Counted from the first letter of the stretch, positions 45,166-53,226 are shown. The stretch is 64,000 bases of DNA from an uncultured Acetatifactor sp. (GCA_910584865.1 CAJUCE010000023.1:21213-85212), one strand, 5' to 3'. Program-made: numbers and translations. The notes: generated by a model from the letters alone, not told the origin.

Positions 45166-46218
45166 ATGAAAAAATGGAATGTTGCGGTTTTCTTCGGAGG
45201 CTGTTCTCCCGAATATAGTGTATCATTATCTTCTGCGTCCGGCGTCATCCTGAATCTGGACCGGGAGAAATACAATCCCATTCTCATCGGTATCACCGCG
45301 AAAGGCGCCTGGTACCATTACGCCGGACCGGTGGACAAGCTGCTCAATGACAGCTGGTGTAATCCCGCGGACTGCACCCCGGCAGTGCTCTCCCCCAACC
45401 GCGGAGACCACAGGCTCCTTCTGCTGAAAGAGAGCGGCATCGACTATATCCCCATAGACATTGCATTCCCGGTACTTCACGGAGGCAATGGGGAGGACGG
45501 TACCCTGCAGGGGCTGCTGGAACTGACGGGAATCCCCATCGCCGGCTGCGGTACCCTCTCCTCCGCCCTTGGTATGGACAAAGACCGGGCCCACAGGCTG
45601 GTAAGCCTGGAAGGAATCCGTGTCCCCAGACATATGGTTCTTGAAAAAGGCTATGAGCCTGCCTCTGCCAAAGCTTTCGCAGAGAAATTAGGCTACCCCC
45701 TTTATGTCAAGCCGGTAAAGGCAGGTTCCTCCTATGGCGTCACCAAAGTGCCTCAGCCGGAGTATTTGTCCGAAGCGCTCTCTCTTGCCTTCCAATATGA
45801 TTCTCAGGTTCTCCTGGAGGAAAATATCGAGGGCTTTGAAGTCGGCTGTGCCGTGCTGGGCAATCGGGAACCCATCACCGGAGAAGTGGATGAAATCGAA
45901 CTTTCCGGCGGTTTCTTTGACTTTACGGAAAAATATACCCTGAAGACCTCCTCCATCCATGTACCTGCCAGAATCGACGGGGCCAAAGCGGAAGAAATCA
46001 AGGAAACTGCAAAGCGGATCTATCTCGCCCTGGACTGCCGCTGCTTTGCCCGTGTAGATATGTTCCTCACCCCAGAGGGCGATATTGTATTCAATGAGGT
46101 CAATACCATACCGGGATTCACAGAACACAGCCGTTATCCCGGTATGATGAAAGCCGCCGGGCATTCCTTCTCCTGGGTCCTCACCAGGATTCTGGAATTG
46201 GCTCTTGAGGAGCGGTAG
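45166..46218 (+). CDS. vanG: D-alanine--D-serine ligase, VanG type
   Basis: The product is 350 residues. It has the ATP-grasp order: GGCSPEYSVSLSSASGVI, HGGNGEDGTLQGLLELTGI, SALGMDKDRAHRLVSLEGI, YVKPVKAGSSYGV, ENIEGFEVGCAVLG and FNEVNTIPGFTEHSRYP. The block EIELSGGFFDFTEKYTLKTS is characteristic of VanG-type D-Ala-D-Ser ligases rather than housekeeping Ddl. Such enzymes make D-Ala-D-Ser, which replaces D-Ala-D-Ala in the cell-wall stem peptide and lowers vancomycin affinity. The neighbouring VanT-type racemase would supply D-Ser. The ribosome site AAGGA is 12 bases upstream, which is unusually far. Specificity is inferred from motifs, not measured. Confidence 0.88.
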   Translation: MKKWNVAVFFGGCSPEYSVSLSSASGVILNLDREKYNPILIGITAKGAWYHYAGPVDKLLNDSWCNPADCTPAVLSPNRGDHRLLLLKESGIDYIPIDIAFPVLHGGNGEDGTLQGLLELTGIPIAGCGTLSSALGMDKDRAHRLVSLEGIRVPRHMVLEKGYEPASAKAFAEKLGYPLYVKPVKAGSSYGVTKVPQPEYLSEALSLAFQYDSQVLLEENIEGFEVGCAVLGNREPITGEVDEIELSGGFFDFTEKYTLKTSSIHVPARIDGAKAEEIKETAKRIYLALDCRCFARVDMFLTPEGDIVFNEVNTIPGFTEHSRYPGMMKAAGHSFSWVLTRILELALEER

Positions 46219-46266
46219 CAGCAAAACAGTCCAGCTAAGAAATGTCAAGAGCTAAATGAAAGCAAC

Positions 46267-46360
46267 GTCTGTCCCGCACGGCACCCCAGAGGATTTGCGG
46301 ACGCATTCTTTTCACGGTCGGAAATTCTCTGCCCATGTCCGGGTGCTGGGCGGGACAGAT
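46267..46360 (+). other. long imperfect hairpin between the ligase and racemase genes
   Basis: The gap from 46219 to 46386 contains a long base-paired region. GTCTGTCCCGC (46267-46277) pairs with GCGGGACAGAT (46350-46360), with one G-T at the base. GCACCC pairs with GGGTGC just inside it, and CAGAG with CTCTG inside that. No T-run follows, so it is not an ordinary terminator. It lies where other vanG operons have their peptidase gene. It could be an RNA processing or stability element, but no known RNA family is recognised. Confidence 0.5.
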
Positions 46361-46386
46361 ACGGAACTATAATAGGAGGAAAACAG

Positions 46387-48855
46387 ATGCATACCAGACA
46401 AAATTACGGTGGCCTTGACCGATTTCGTATCATTGCTGCGCTTCTTGTAGTTGCAATCCATACTTCACCCCTCGCTTCCGTCAGCGAGGGGGCTGATTTT
46501 TTTCTGACCAGGATACTTGCAAGGACCGCCGTTCCCTTCTTCTTTATGGTTACCGGACAGTTTGTGGCGGCCGGTTTTTTGACCCCATCGGTCAAATCCA
46601 CTGCCCGATTTCATAAATATTTATTGAAAACAATACTGCTCTATCTGTTTTGCATTATCCTGTATCTGCCTGTCGGGATCTATGCGGGACATTATAAAGC
46701 TCTGAATGCCGGGCTGGTATTCCGTATGCTTTTATTTGACGGCACCTTTTATCATCTGTGGTATTTCCCGGCATGTATTCTGGGAATACTGTTGGTACGG
46801 CTGATGAGCCTGCGCCTGAAGCTGCGCGGTATGACGGTTGCCTGCGCCGTTCTGTATCTCATCGGCCTGTTCGGTGACAGTTATTTCGCCCTGATCCGGA
46901 ATATTCCCGCGTTGAACGCAGTATATGAATTTGGATTCCGTTTCTTCTCCTATACACGCAACGGCCTGTTTCTGGCGCCGTTGTTTCTGGTACTGGGGAT
47001 ATGGGCGTCCAAAACTGCAGACTCCGAACAGGCAGACTCCGGTGTTTTGGTGTCCGATATTGTTTCCCTGGCCTGTTTCTTTATCATCCTTGTAGGAGAA
47101 GCTTTTATATTGCGCCATTTTGAACTGCAGCGCCACGACAGCATGTACCTTGCCCTGGTTCCTGTCATGTTCTTTCTCTACCGCTGTCTTCTCCTTCCCC
47201 GGAGCGGTTCCCGCAAAGAGCTGCGGACCGCGTCCGCCTGGATTTATATACTGCATCCCGCCGTTATCGTAGCCGTCCGCGGGATCGCCAAACCGCTGAA
47301 ACTGACTGCTCTTCTGGTGGAAAACAGTATAGTTCATTACCTCGCCGTGGCAATTCTGTCTGTTGCAGCCGGGTTTTTGATCACTTTTATCCAAAAGAAG
47401 CTTTCTCTCTCTTCGCGGCTTCACCACGGAGCGGAAGCCGGGCAAATCACCGGAAAACGGAAAAAGCCGAAAAAGCCCTCCCCCTTACCCGAAGACGTCT
47501 ATATGGAAGAGGATCCGGAATATGATTTATCTCAGAAAGCAGAAATGCAGGAGGTTGAAGCTATGCAAGATTTGGAACATCAAGATTCTTATGAAAACTG
47601 GGGCGAAGAAAGTGCTCTGATTCCGGATGCGGCCTTGGTCCGTGATAAACTGACATTTCCGGAAAACCCGGACTCCTCCCGGGCCTGGATTGAAATCGAT
47701 GCAGATGCGCTGGCACATAATGTTGCGTTTTTCCGTTCACGTCTGCCCGGGTATTGCCGTCTGATGCCCGCGGTAAAAGCAGAAGCTTATGGCCATGGCG
47801 CAGTCATCACCTCCCGGCTACTCAATGATCTGGGAGTGGATGCATTCTGTGTAGCCTGTGCCTGTGAGGGAGTCGCACTGCGGGAAGCCGGCATAGAAGG
47901 GGAGATCCTCATACTGGGCTATACGCCTCCGGCAGATTTTCCGAGACTGCGCCGCTATCGGCTGACCCAGACCGTCATCGATTATCCCTATGCCCAGGAG
48001 CTGAATCAGTTCGAGGAAGAAATCCATGTGCATATCGGTCTCGATACCGGCATGCACCGCGTGGGAATCCGTTGTGAAAATATAGAAGAAATCATCCGTG
48101 TGTACCAGATGGAAAATCTAAAGGTAGACGGCCTCTTCACCCATCTGTGTGCCAGTGATTCTCCCCATCCGGATCATAAGGCTTTTACATACAGCCAGAT
48201 CCGTGCTTTTTATCAGGTAGTGGATATTTTGAAGGCACAGGGATATCCCTGCCATGGTCTTCACCTGCTGGCAAGCTATGGGATATTAAATCTGCTGCAA
48301 GACAACATCGATCCGAACGTCCCGGAAGCCTGCGCCGCTGACAGTGAGCCCAGGCCTGATCCCCGCAGCCTTGCCGCCGAATATGTGCGTCCCGGCATCG
48401 CTCTCTATGGAGTCCTGAGCAACCAGAATGACCAGAATGTCTGGAAAGATTACCTGTGGCCCGTACTCTCGCTGAAGGCAAGAATAACCTCGATCCGTCC
48501 TCTGTATGCAGGGGAATCCGTGGGGTACGGAATTACCTATACCGCCGAACGGGATATGCGGATTGCCGCTGTCTCCATCGGTTATGCGGACGGACTGCCC
48601 CGGGAGCTTTCCAACGGGAAAGGCGCCATGCTGCTCAATGGCCGTCCGGCGCCGATCATCGGCAGGATCTGCATGGATCAGACGATTATCGATATCAGCG
48701 ATATTCCCGATGTGCGCCGGGGCGATGCCGCCGTTATCATCGGCAGGTCAGGAACTGTCGAAATAACCGCCTGTCAAATTGCCGACAGGTGCGGCACCAT
48801 CACCCATGAAATCCTGACCGGACTGACCGGAAGATTAGACCGGATTATTGTGTAA
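46387..48855 (+). CDS. vanT: VanT-type membrane serine racemase
   Basis: The product is 822 residues with AGGAGG upstream. Residues about 1-345 are a ten-helix acyltransferase-3-like membrane domain starting GGLDRFRIIAALLVVAIH. Residues about 430-822 are an alanine/serine racemase: PLP-binding Lys464 in MPAVKAEAYGHG, then IGLDTGMHRVGIR, VRPGIALYGVLSN and GESVGYGITYTAERDM, which supplies the catalytic Tyr. VanT proteins make D-Ser for D-Ala-D-Ser ligases. Characterised VanT proteins are around 700 residues; here a roughly 90-residue charged linker with KRKKPKKPSP and acidic runs joins the two domains. It follows the ligase gene by 168 bases on the same strand. Alanine rather than serine specificity cannot be ruled out from motifs. 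Confidence 0.88.
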   Translation: MHTRQNYGGLDRFRIIAALLVVAIHTSPLASVSEGADFFLTRILARTAVPFFFMVTGQFVAAGFLTPSVKSTARFHKYLLKTILLYLFCIILYLPVGIYAGHYKALNAGLVFRMLLFDGTFYHLWYFPACILGILLVRLMSLRLKLRGMTVACAVLYLIGLFGDSYFALIRNIPALNAVYEFGFRFFSYTRNGLFLAPLFLVLGIWASKTADSEQADSGVLVSDIVSLACFFIILVGEAFILRHFELQRHDSMYLALVPVMFFLYRCLLLPRSGSRKELRTASAWIYILHPAVIVAVRGIAKPLKLTALLVENSIVHYLAVAILSVAAGFLITFIQKKLSLSSRLHHGAEAGQITGKRKKPKKPSPLPEDVYMEEDPEYDLSQKAEMQEVEAMQDLEHQDSYENWGEESALIPDAALVRDKLTFPENPDSSRAWIEIDADALAHNVAFFRSRLPGYCRLMPAVKAEAYGHGAVITSRLLNDLGVDAFCVACACEGVALREAGIEGEILILGYTPPADFPRLRRYRLTQTVIDYPYAQELNQFEEEIHVHIGLDTGMHRVGIRCENIEEIIRVYQMENLKVDGLFTHLCASDSPHPDHKAFTYSQIRAFYQVVDILKAQGYPCHGLHLLASYGILNLLQDNIDPNVPEACAADSEPRPDPRSLAAEYVRPGIALYGVLSNQNDQNVWKDYLWPVLSLKARITSIRPLYAGESVGYGITYTAERDMRIAAVSIGYADGLPRELSNGKGAMLLNGRPAPIIGRICMDQTIIDISDIPDVRRGDAAVIIGRSGTVEITACQIADRCGTITHEILTGLTGRLDRIIV

Positions 48856-48872
48856 AAAATTTTTGATACCTG

Positions 48873-48920
48873 TTGACAAATTAAAAAGAATCGTTATAAT
48901 AAAACAGTAATCATTCTTAA
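48873..48920 (+). promoter_or_regulatory. perR promoter with candidate Per boxes
   Basis: Perfect TTGACA (48873-48878) and TATAAT (48895-48900) are 16 bases apart. AT-rich imperfect palindromes resembling the Per box lie at 48885-48899, overlapping the -10 box, and 48906-48920, over the start site. By my alignment they match 10 and 9 of the 14 fixed consensus bases. This fits autorepression by the PerR protein encoded directly downstream. The promoter is certain in form; the Per boxes are moderate. Confidence 0.75.
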
Positions 48921-48938
48921 TTTGCAAAGAGGTGTCAC

Positions 48939-49331
48939 ATGGCTGCACGAAAGTTTAGTAAGCAGCGAGAAGCGATAAAGGAATTCCTGATGACCAGAAA
49001 GGATCATCCCACTGCGGATGTCATTTACAGGAATGTTCGGAGCCAGAATCCGAATATCAGTCTGGGTACTGTGTATCGCAATCTGACGCTTCTTGCCGGT
49101 GAGGGAGAGATCAATCGGCTCAATGTGGGAGACGGCATAGATCATTTTGATGCCGATACTTCTCCTCATTATCATTTTGTCTGTATGGAATGCGGCAGCG
49201 TGATCGATCTGGAAATGGACAGCATCGAATCTATTACCTCCGCGGCGGCAGCCAATTTTGAGGGACAGATCATCGGCCACAGAACCTATTTTTACGGTAT
49301 GTGCGGCAAATGTATTAAGTCCCGTTCCTGA
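48939..49331 (+). CDS. perR: Fur-family peroxide sensor (PerR-like)
   Basis: The product is 130 residues starting MAARKFSKQREAIKEFLMTR, with AGAGGTG upstream of the ATG. The N-terminal winged helix contains HPTADVIYRNVRSQNPNISL and GTVYRNLTLLAGEGEI. The C-terminal domain carries the regulatory metal site (DGIDHFDADTSPHYHF) and two CxxC zinc pairs (CMEC and CGKC). Together with rubrerythrin and rubredoxin directly downstream, these point to PerR rather than Fur or Zur. PerR with iron is oxidised by peroxide and releases its targets. Autoregulation is suggested by palindromes over its promoter. Confidence 0.88.
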   Translation: MAARKFSKQREAIKEFLMTRKDHPTADVIYRNVRSQNPNISLGTVYRNLTLLAGEGEINRLNVGDGIDHFDADTSPHYHFVCMECGSVIDLEMDSIESITSAAAANFEGQIIGHRTYFYGMCGKCIKSRS

Positions 49332-49372
49332 CTTGGGTTATCCAAAAATTTATATAAAAAGGAGACAAGATT

Positions 49373-49912
49373 ATGAAGTACGTATGTCAAGTATGCGGTT
49401 ATGTTCACGAAGGAGATGCAGCACCGGCTGAATGCCCTATCTGCCATGCCCCTGCTGAGAAATTTACCGTTCAGGCCGGAGAGAAAACCTGGGCTGCGGA
49501 GCATGTTGTAGGCGTTGCACAGGGTGTTTCCGAGGATATTATCAAGGATCTTCGTGCCAACTTTGAAGGAGAGTGCTCCGAGGTAGGTATGTATCTGGCA
49601 ATGGCTAGAGTAGCTCACAGAGAAGGCTATCCTGAGATCGGCCTGTACTGGGAGAAGGCTGCTTACGAAGAGGCTGAGCATGCTGCAAAATTCGCAGAGC
49701 TTTTGGGTGAGGTTGTTACCGATTCCACCAAGAAGAACCTGGAGATGAGAGTCGCTGCAGAGAACGGTGCTACCGCCGGCAAATTTGATCTTGCCAAGAG
49801 GGCAAAGGCCGCCAACCTGGATGCCATTCATGATACTGTACACGAGATGGCGAGAGACGAGGCCAGACACGGAAAGGCATTCGAAGGTCTGTTAAAGAGA
49901 TATTTCGGTTAA
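49373..49912 (+). CDS. reverse rubrerythrin (NADH-peroxidase component)
   Basis: The product is 179 residues. A rubredoxin-type domain comes first: CQVCGYVHEG and CPICHAPAEK (residues about 5-30). The diiron four-helix domain follows, with EGECSEVGMYLAMARVAHRE, YEEAEHAAKFAELLGE and HEMARDEARHGKAFEGLLKR. Having the rubredoxin domain at the N-terminus is the reverse of classical rubrerythrin and defines the revRbr type, which reduces hydrogen peroxide to water with electrons from rubredoxin. It sits 42 bases after perR and upstream of a rubredoxin gene, so the three probably work together in peroxide defence. AAAGGAG precedes the ATG. Confidence 0.95.
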   Translation: MKYVCQVCGYVHEGDAAPAECPICHAPAEKFTVQAGEKTWAAEHVVGVAQGVSEDIIKDLRANFEGECSEVGMYLAMARVAHREGYPEIGLYWEKAAYEEAEHAAKFAELLGEVVTDSTKKNLEMRVAAENGATAGKFDLAKRAKAANLDAIHDTVHEMARDEARHGKAFEGLLKRYFG

Positions 49913-49987
49913 TGCGAATGCCTCGGCATTCGAAGGTCTGTTAAAGAGATACTTCGGTTAAACTACAAATTTGTTAAAGAGATATAA
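49876..49987. repeat. 37-bp duplication of the rubrerythrin 3' end, plus a third partial copy
   Basis: The last 37 bases of the rubrerythrin gene, from GGCATTCGAAG to the TAA (49876-49912), recur at 49925-49961 with one mismatch. A shorter third copy (TTGTTAAAGAGATA) is at about 49971-49985. The period of the first two is 49 bases. The duplicated copies lie past the real stop and are untranslated. They look like recent local tandem duplication. Confidence 0.9.
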
Positions 49988-50024
49988 ATTGTTCAGAATG
50001 TAATCAGAAAGGAGATTATTTATC

Positions 50025-50198
50025 ATGCAGAAATATTTTTGTAATCCTTGCGGCTATACCTATGATCCTGAGAAAGGTGATCCCGAGCACGGTATTGCTC
50101 CCGGCACTGCATTTGAGGATCTTCCCGATGACTGGTGCTGCCCTCTCTGCGGCGTGAACAAGAGCATGTTCCAGCCTTGCATTGATAACTACAATTAA
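50025..50198 (+). CDS. rubredoxin
   Basis: A 57-residue product starts at ATG 50025 with AAAGGAG ten bases upstream. It contains CNPCGYTYDPEKGDPEHGIA and WCCPLCGVNKSMF: two CxxC pairs that bind a single iron atom, separated by the typical aromatic loop. The length and the Tyr after the first CxxCG are standard for rubredoxin. It ends CIDNYN instead of the usual charged tail, which adds an extra Cys. It lies about 112 bases after rubrerythrin and is probably its electron donor. The transcript ends at the hairpin about 40 bases downstream. Confidence 0.95.
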   Translation: MQKYFCNPCGYTYDPEKGDPEHGIAPGTAFEDLPDDWCCPLCGVNKSMFQPCIDNYN

Positions 50199-50239
50199 GC
50201 AACAGGTTTAGAAACATGCGCCGCCAGGCGCACGACGAT

Positions 50240-50295
50240 AAAAGGACTGATATCGTTTTCAGCGGTTTTCTGAAAGGGTGTCAGTCCTTTTTATT
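50240..50295 (+). terminator. rho-independent terminator after rubredoxin
   Basis: AAAGGACTGA (50241-50250) pairs with TCAGTCCTTT (50281-50290), followed by a T-run. An inner TTTTCAG/CTGAAA hairpin fills the loop. It ends the perR-rubrerythrin-rubredoxin transcript. Confidence 0.85.
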
Positions 50296-50357
50296 CCTCA
50301 GAATCTGTTTATCGCAGCCCACAATTTAAAAATTTCCCTGTCCCTCCTATATTCACC

Positions 50358-51218
50358 TTAAACCAGGAACTCCCCTTCATGCTTTTTAAAAAAATCAAAA
50401 TAGGTTCTTATGCCAGGCAGCTGCGTCCACCTTTTCACATCCACCGGCTCCTCGTCCATGTCGTAAATTCTGGTGCCTCGCATAGCCAGCAGAAACGGCG
50501 AATGCGTGGATATGATAAACTGGCATCCAAAAAACCTTGCGGAATCCTCCAGAAACTTTGTCAGCTCCTGCTGCCGTAGCGGCGACAGGCTGTTCTCAGG
50601 CTCGTCCAGCAGATACAGCCCGTTTTCCTGAATCTTCTCGGAGAAATACAGAAACGCGCTTTCGCCGTTGGAATGCTCCCTCACATTATCCATCACATTG
50701 TTCCTGACATATTTTGACTGCGTCTTTGTATGAGCCATATAGCTTTTCTTCAGCTGCTCATAGTCATCCAGGGACTTCATCTGGAAATGGGAGTATTTGC
50801 TCTCCAGATATTCCTCAAACAACTCTTCACGCTTATTGCTGATGCCGTCATTCAGGCACCTTAAATTTAAGACAAAATCAAACACATCATCGCTGGTAAT
50901 GATGCGGCTTTTTGCCGGAATCGGCATCTGCGTCTCATAATGGCACATTGACGTATAGTCTTCAAAAAAATTCGACCTGTTATAGACGCTTTCCCGTTTC
51001 AAGTTAATCTTTTCAGCAATTATATTCAGTGCAGTAGTTTTTCCTGAACCATTCCCGCCGTACAGAATGGTAATCGGTTCAAAATCCAGCATCCTGAGGC
51101 CATGTTTAGACAATACCTGAAAAGGGTAAAACGTATCATAGCATGTCCTTTTGATCCCCATCAGAAAGCTGTATTCCAATTCGATATCAGGGAAAGAAAA
51201 ATTGGATAAATATATCAT
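50358..51218 (-). CDS. predicted AAA/ABC-type ATPase (RecF/SMC-like)
   Basis: The start at 51218 (MIYLSNFSFPDIELEYSFLM) has GGGAGA eight bases upstream. The product is 286 residues. Walker A is GGNGSGKTTALNIIA (about residues 55-69). The Walker B and signature region is GLYLLDEPENSLSPLRQQEL, followed by FIISTHSPFLLAM (switch His). This is the compact SMC-like ATPase family seen in many genomes as a stand-alone predicted ATPase. The middle insertion is only about 100 residues, too short for a long coiled coil. No nuclease or partner gene is next to it. It may act in DNA repair or phage defence, but sequence alone cannot decide. Confidence 0.85.
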   Translation of the reverse strand: MIYLSNFSFPDIELEYSFLMGIKRTCYDTFYPFQVLSKHGLRMLDFEPITILYGGNGSGKTTALNIIAEKINLKRESVYNRSNFFEDYTSMCHYETQMPIPAKSRIITSDDVFDFVLNLRCLNDGISNKREELFEEYLESKYSHFQMKSLDDYEQLKKSYMAHTKTQSKYVRNNVMDNVREHSNGESAFLYFSEKIQENGLYLLDEPENSLSPLRQQELTKFLEDSARFFGCQFIISTHSPFLLAMRGTRIYDMDEEPVDVKRWTQLPGIRTYFDFFKKHEGEFLV

Positions 51219-51334
51219 ACTAAAATCTCCCGTTCCGGTTTTGTCTCTTCCTTCCGCCCCCACAAATGCCCTTGTCTTCTGTATAGGACACTATTGGAAA
51301 GTCTTCGCGCAACACCAGGTAAATCGAATCTTCC

Positions 51335-53002
51335 TCAAAACCATCGCAATCTCTGCCGCAGCAGCGTCGTCATCCGATGACAAAAGCAGGAAAAACTCCC
51401 GGCGGCACAGGGAATAATGATAACCATATAGGGAAATACATACCGGCTTTTTGCCTCCCACAGGATGCTGAAAAAGAACTCCCCAATCAAAATCAGGCCG
51501 ATCAGATAATCCTGCGGAGCAGTCTCCCTCCCCCGCCTTCCGGCTCTGAAAAGATGCCAAAACCACGTTGCCAGCGAAAAATAACAAAATGTCTGAATGC
51601 AATCCAGCAATGCATAGACAAATTCATGCAGATCATTATAATATAAGTCCTCCACCCATGCGTCAGGATCTTCCATCTTACATGTCATGGTAAATGCACC
51701 GTATGCCGGCTCTGTCCACTGGTTCAGAACTTTCTCAAAAATATGCGTGCACATAACGGACGGATGATGTATCCACTGATAAAGCGTTCTCTTCATATCC
51801 TGCAGAGCTCTCCTGACGGATTCCTCCTGATCCCAGCCTGTTTCGGCAAATGTGTTCCATCCATATCCATTATAAGATCCTGCGCCATAGCCGAAAGGAT
51901 CATAATCCTGCATGCCCATGGCCGTGGACAGAAACGCCAGCGGTATCGCATTGTCCACCACAACTCCTGCCGTCTTTCCTACATTTCCCAATACCGCTTT
52001 CTGTCCCCCAACTCCTGCTGTCAGCATAAGTACAATACCAAGCATGGGTAACAGCTTTTTATTACGCAGGCACCAGGCTGCCTGAATCAATGCCATTGCA
52101 ATCCATGCTACAACCAAAGCCGGACGCAGAAGATAGGCAATTCCAAACGCGATAATCGCCAGGCCCCAATACAAAATCCTTAGGAATTGTGCAGAAATAA
52201 CTTGTGATTTGCAATTGCCGAAATTTGAATTCGGTACAGAACTCCCTGCTAAATCCTCACAAGTTATTTCGGAACACCCCCTTACATGCCGTCTGCCTAG
52301 ATCCTGTCTGTTCCCCAGCAGATAAAACCAGATACTTCCCAACACCATACTCACGCCGATACTCTCTCCATAAAGGAACTGGGTGTATAAGGCCAGGGGC
52401 ACAAAAGCCCCGCAGCATAGCAGACAAATGCACTCCGCTCTCACACTCTTAAATCGTTCTCTGGTAATAAGAAACAGAAAAAACACACTAAAACCTGCAC
52501 AGAAAGCCTGCACAAACCGCAGTATCTCATAGCTGATGCTTCCCACCGTCCATGCTATTGTAGCATACAGCTTCGCCAGCCCCAGCTGATGCGGAAACAC
52601 CATATAATATACATAATTCTGCAGATTCGTATAATCTTTCCGGAACAGCCCCTCCGCCGCCACATAAACATACCACTGGTCTGCATCCGGTTCACTCCGG
52701 GCTCCCCATGTGAGCGCGATACAAAATACAGTCACCATACAGGATACCAGAATTGCCGCCAGAAACATTCGCCTGTCTGTAAGCCAGGACTCTGCCTTGC
52801 CGATCAACAGCCAGAGCATAATCAGAACGCCCCCGAACAGAAGTTTACCCAGGACATGATCCCATTTCCAATACAGGCTCTCCGATCCCGTATACATTCT
52901 CCGGGTAGACAGGCAGGATATCACCCCCAGGAACACAAAAATCGTCATTCCTAGCAACGCCAGCAACCCCGGTAATTTCTTCATCACCTTCTTCAAGATC
53001 AT
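51335..53002 (-). CDS. multi-pass membrane glycosyltransferase (GT-C like) with embedded hairpin element
   Basis: The start at 53002 overlaps the preceding stop codon as ATGA, with AAGGGG eight bases upstream. The product is 555 residues with about eleven helices. The first extracellular loop contains ARSEPDADQWYVYVAAEGLF, the acidic GT-C loop (DADQ). The C-terminal part is soluble and ends RQRLRWF. Residues about 243-270 (CEDLAGSSVPNSNFGNCKSQ) come from an inverted-repeat element inserted in frame, between helices. The gene probably modifies a surface polymer. It is co-translated with a small conserved-looking protein of unknown role. Sugar donor and acceptor are unknown. Confidence 0.78.
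   Translation of the reverse strand: MILKKVMKKLPGLLALLGMTIFVFLGVISCLSTRRMYTGSESLYWKWDHVLGKLLFGGVLIMLWLLIGKAESWLTDRRMFLAAILVSCMVTVFCIALTWGARSEPDADQWYVYVAAEGLFRKDYTNLQNYVYYMVFPHQLGLAKLYATIAWTVGSISYEILRFVQAFCAGFSVFFLFLITRERFKSVRAECICLLCCGAFVPLALYTQFLYGESIGVSMVLGSIWFYLLGNRQDLGRRHVRGCSEITCEDLAGSSVPNSNFGNCKSQVISAQFLRILYWGLAIIAFGIAYLLRPALVVAWIAMALIQAAWCLRNKKLLPMLGIVLMLTAGVGGQKAVLGNVGKTAGVVVDNAIPLAFLSTAMGMQDYDPFGYGAGSYNGYGWNTFAETGWDQEESVRRALQDMKRTLYQWIHHPSVMCTHIFEKVLNQWTEPAYGAFTMTCKMEDPDAWVEDLYYNDLHEFVYALLDCIQTFCYFSLATWFWHLFRAGRRGRETAPQDYLIGLILIGEFFFSILWEAKSRYVFPYMVIIIPCAAGSFSCFCHRMTTLLRQRLRWF
52194..52270. mobile_element. 77-bp MITE- or REP-like inverted repeat inside a coding sequence
   Basis: A perfect 14-base terminal inverted repeat, GAAATAACTTGTGA (52194-52207) and TCACAAGTTATTTC (52257-52270), encloses a smaller palindromic core containing CCGAAATTTGAATTCGG. 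It lies within the membrane glycosyltransferase gene at 51335-53002 without breaking the frame, adding about 26 residues between two helices. It is too small to encode a transposase. The target site and any duplication cannot be seen clearly. Confidence 0.8.
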
Positions 53003-53226
53003 TTCATCAACCCCTTCAACTCTTCCAGCAGATCCAGATCCGAGCGCTGCACCTTTATATTAGTAGTCACCGGTTGCTCTCCCGGCCTGGTGACTGAGAC
53101 TTCGATCACCGTTCCTTCTTCTATTTTTCTGAAAAAAACAGCCTTTAAAAATGCCTCAAATTTGGGATGATTCTCCGTAAACTGATTCTTTGCACTCATT
53201 AATTTCATGATTGACATGGGATTCAT
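52999..53226 (-). CDS. small protein of unknown function, coupled to the GT-C gene
   Basis: The start at 53226 (MNPMSIMKLMSAKNQFTENH) has AGGAGG seven bases upstream. The in-frame extension to 53250 is non-coding. The product is 75 residues. After a helical N-terminus (FTENHPKFEAFLKAVFFRK) it has beta-type strands (IEEGTVIEVSVTRPG, EQPVTTNIKVQ) and a C-terminal helix (DLDLLEELKGLMK). The stop overlaps the ATG of the downstream membrane glycosyltransferase. A near-perfect promoter lies upstream on the same strand (53292-53320), so this small gene leads the operon. I do not recognise the family. Confidence 0.85.
   Translation of the reverse strand: MNPMSIMKLMSAKNQFTENHPKFEAFLKAVFFRKIEEGTVIEVSVTRPGEQPVTTNIKVQRSDLDLLEELKGLMK

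Noticed and set aside
46219..46386. Remnant of a VanXY or VanX peptidase gene
   Set aside because: No frame in the gap shows the SxHxxGxAxD or ExxH-type motifs of these peptidases; only base-paired sequence is visible.
50358..51218. Phage-defence system around the AAA ATPase
   Set aside because: No nuclease, reverse transcriptase or other defence partner is adjacent; a stand-alone ATPase does not support the claim.
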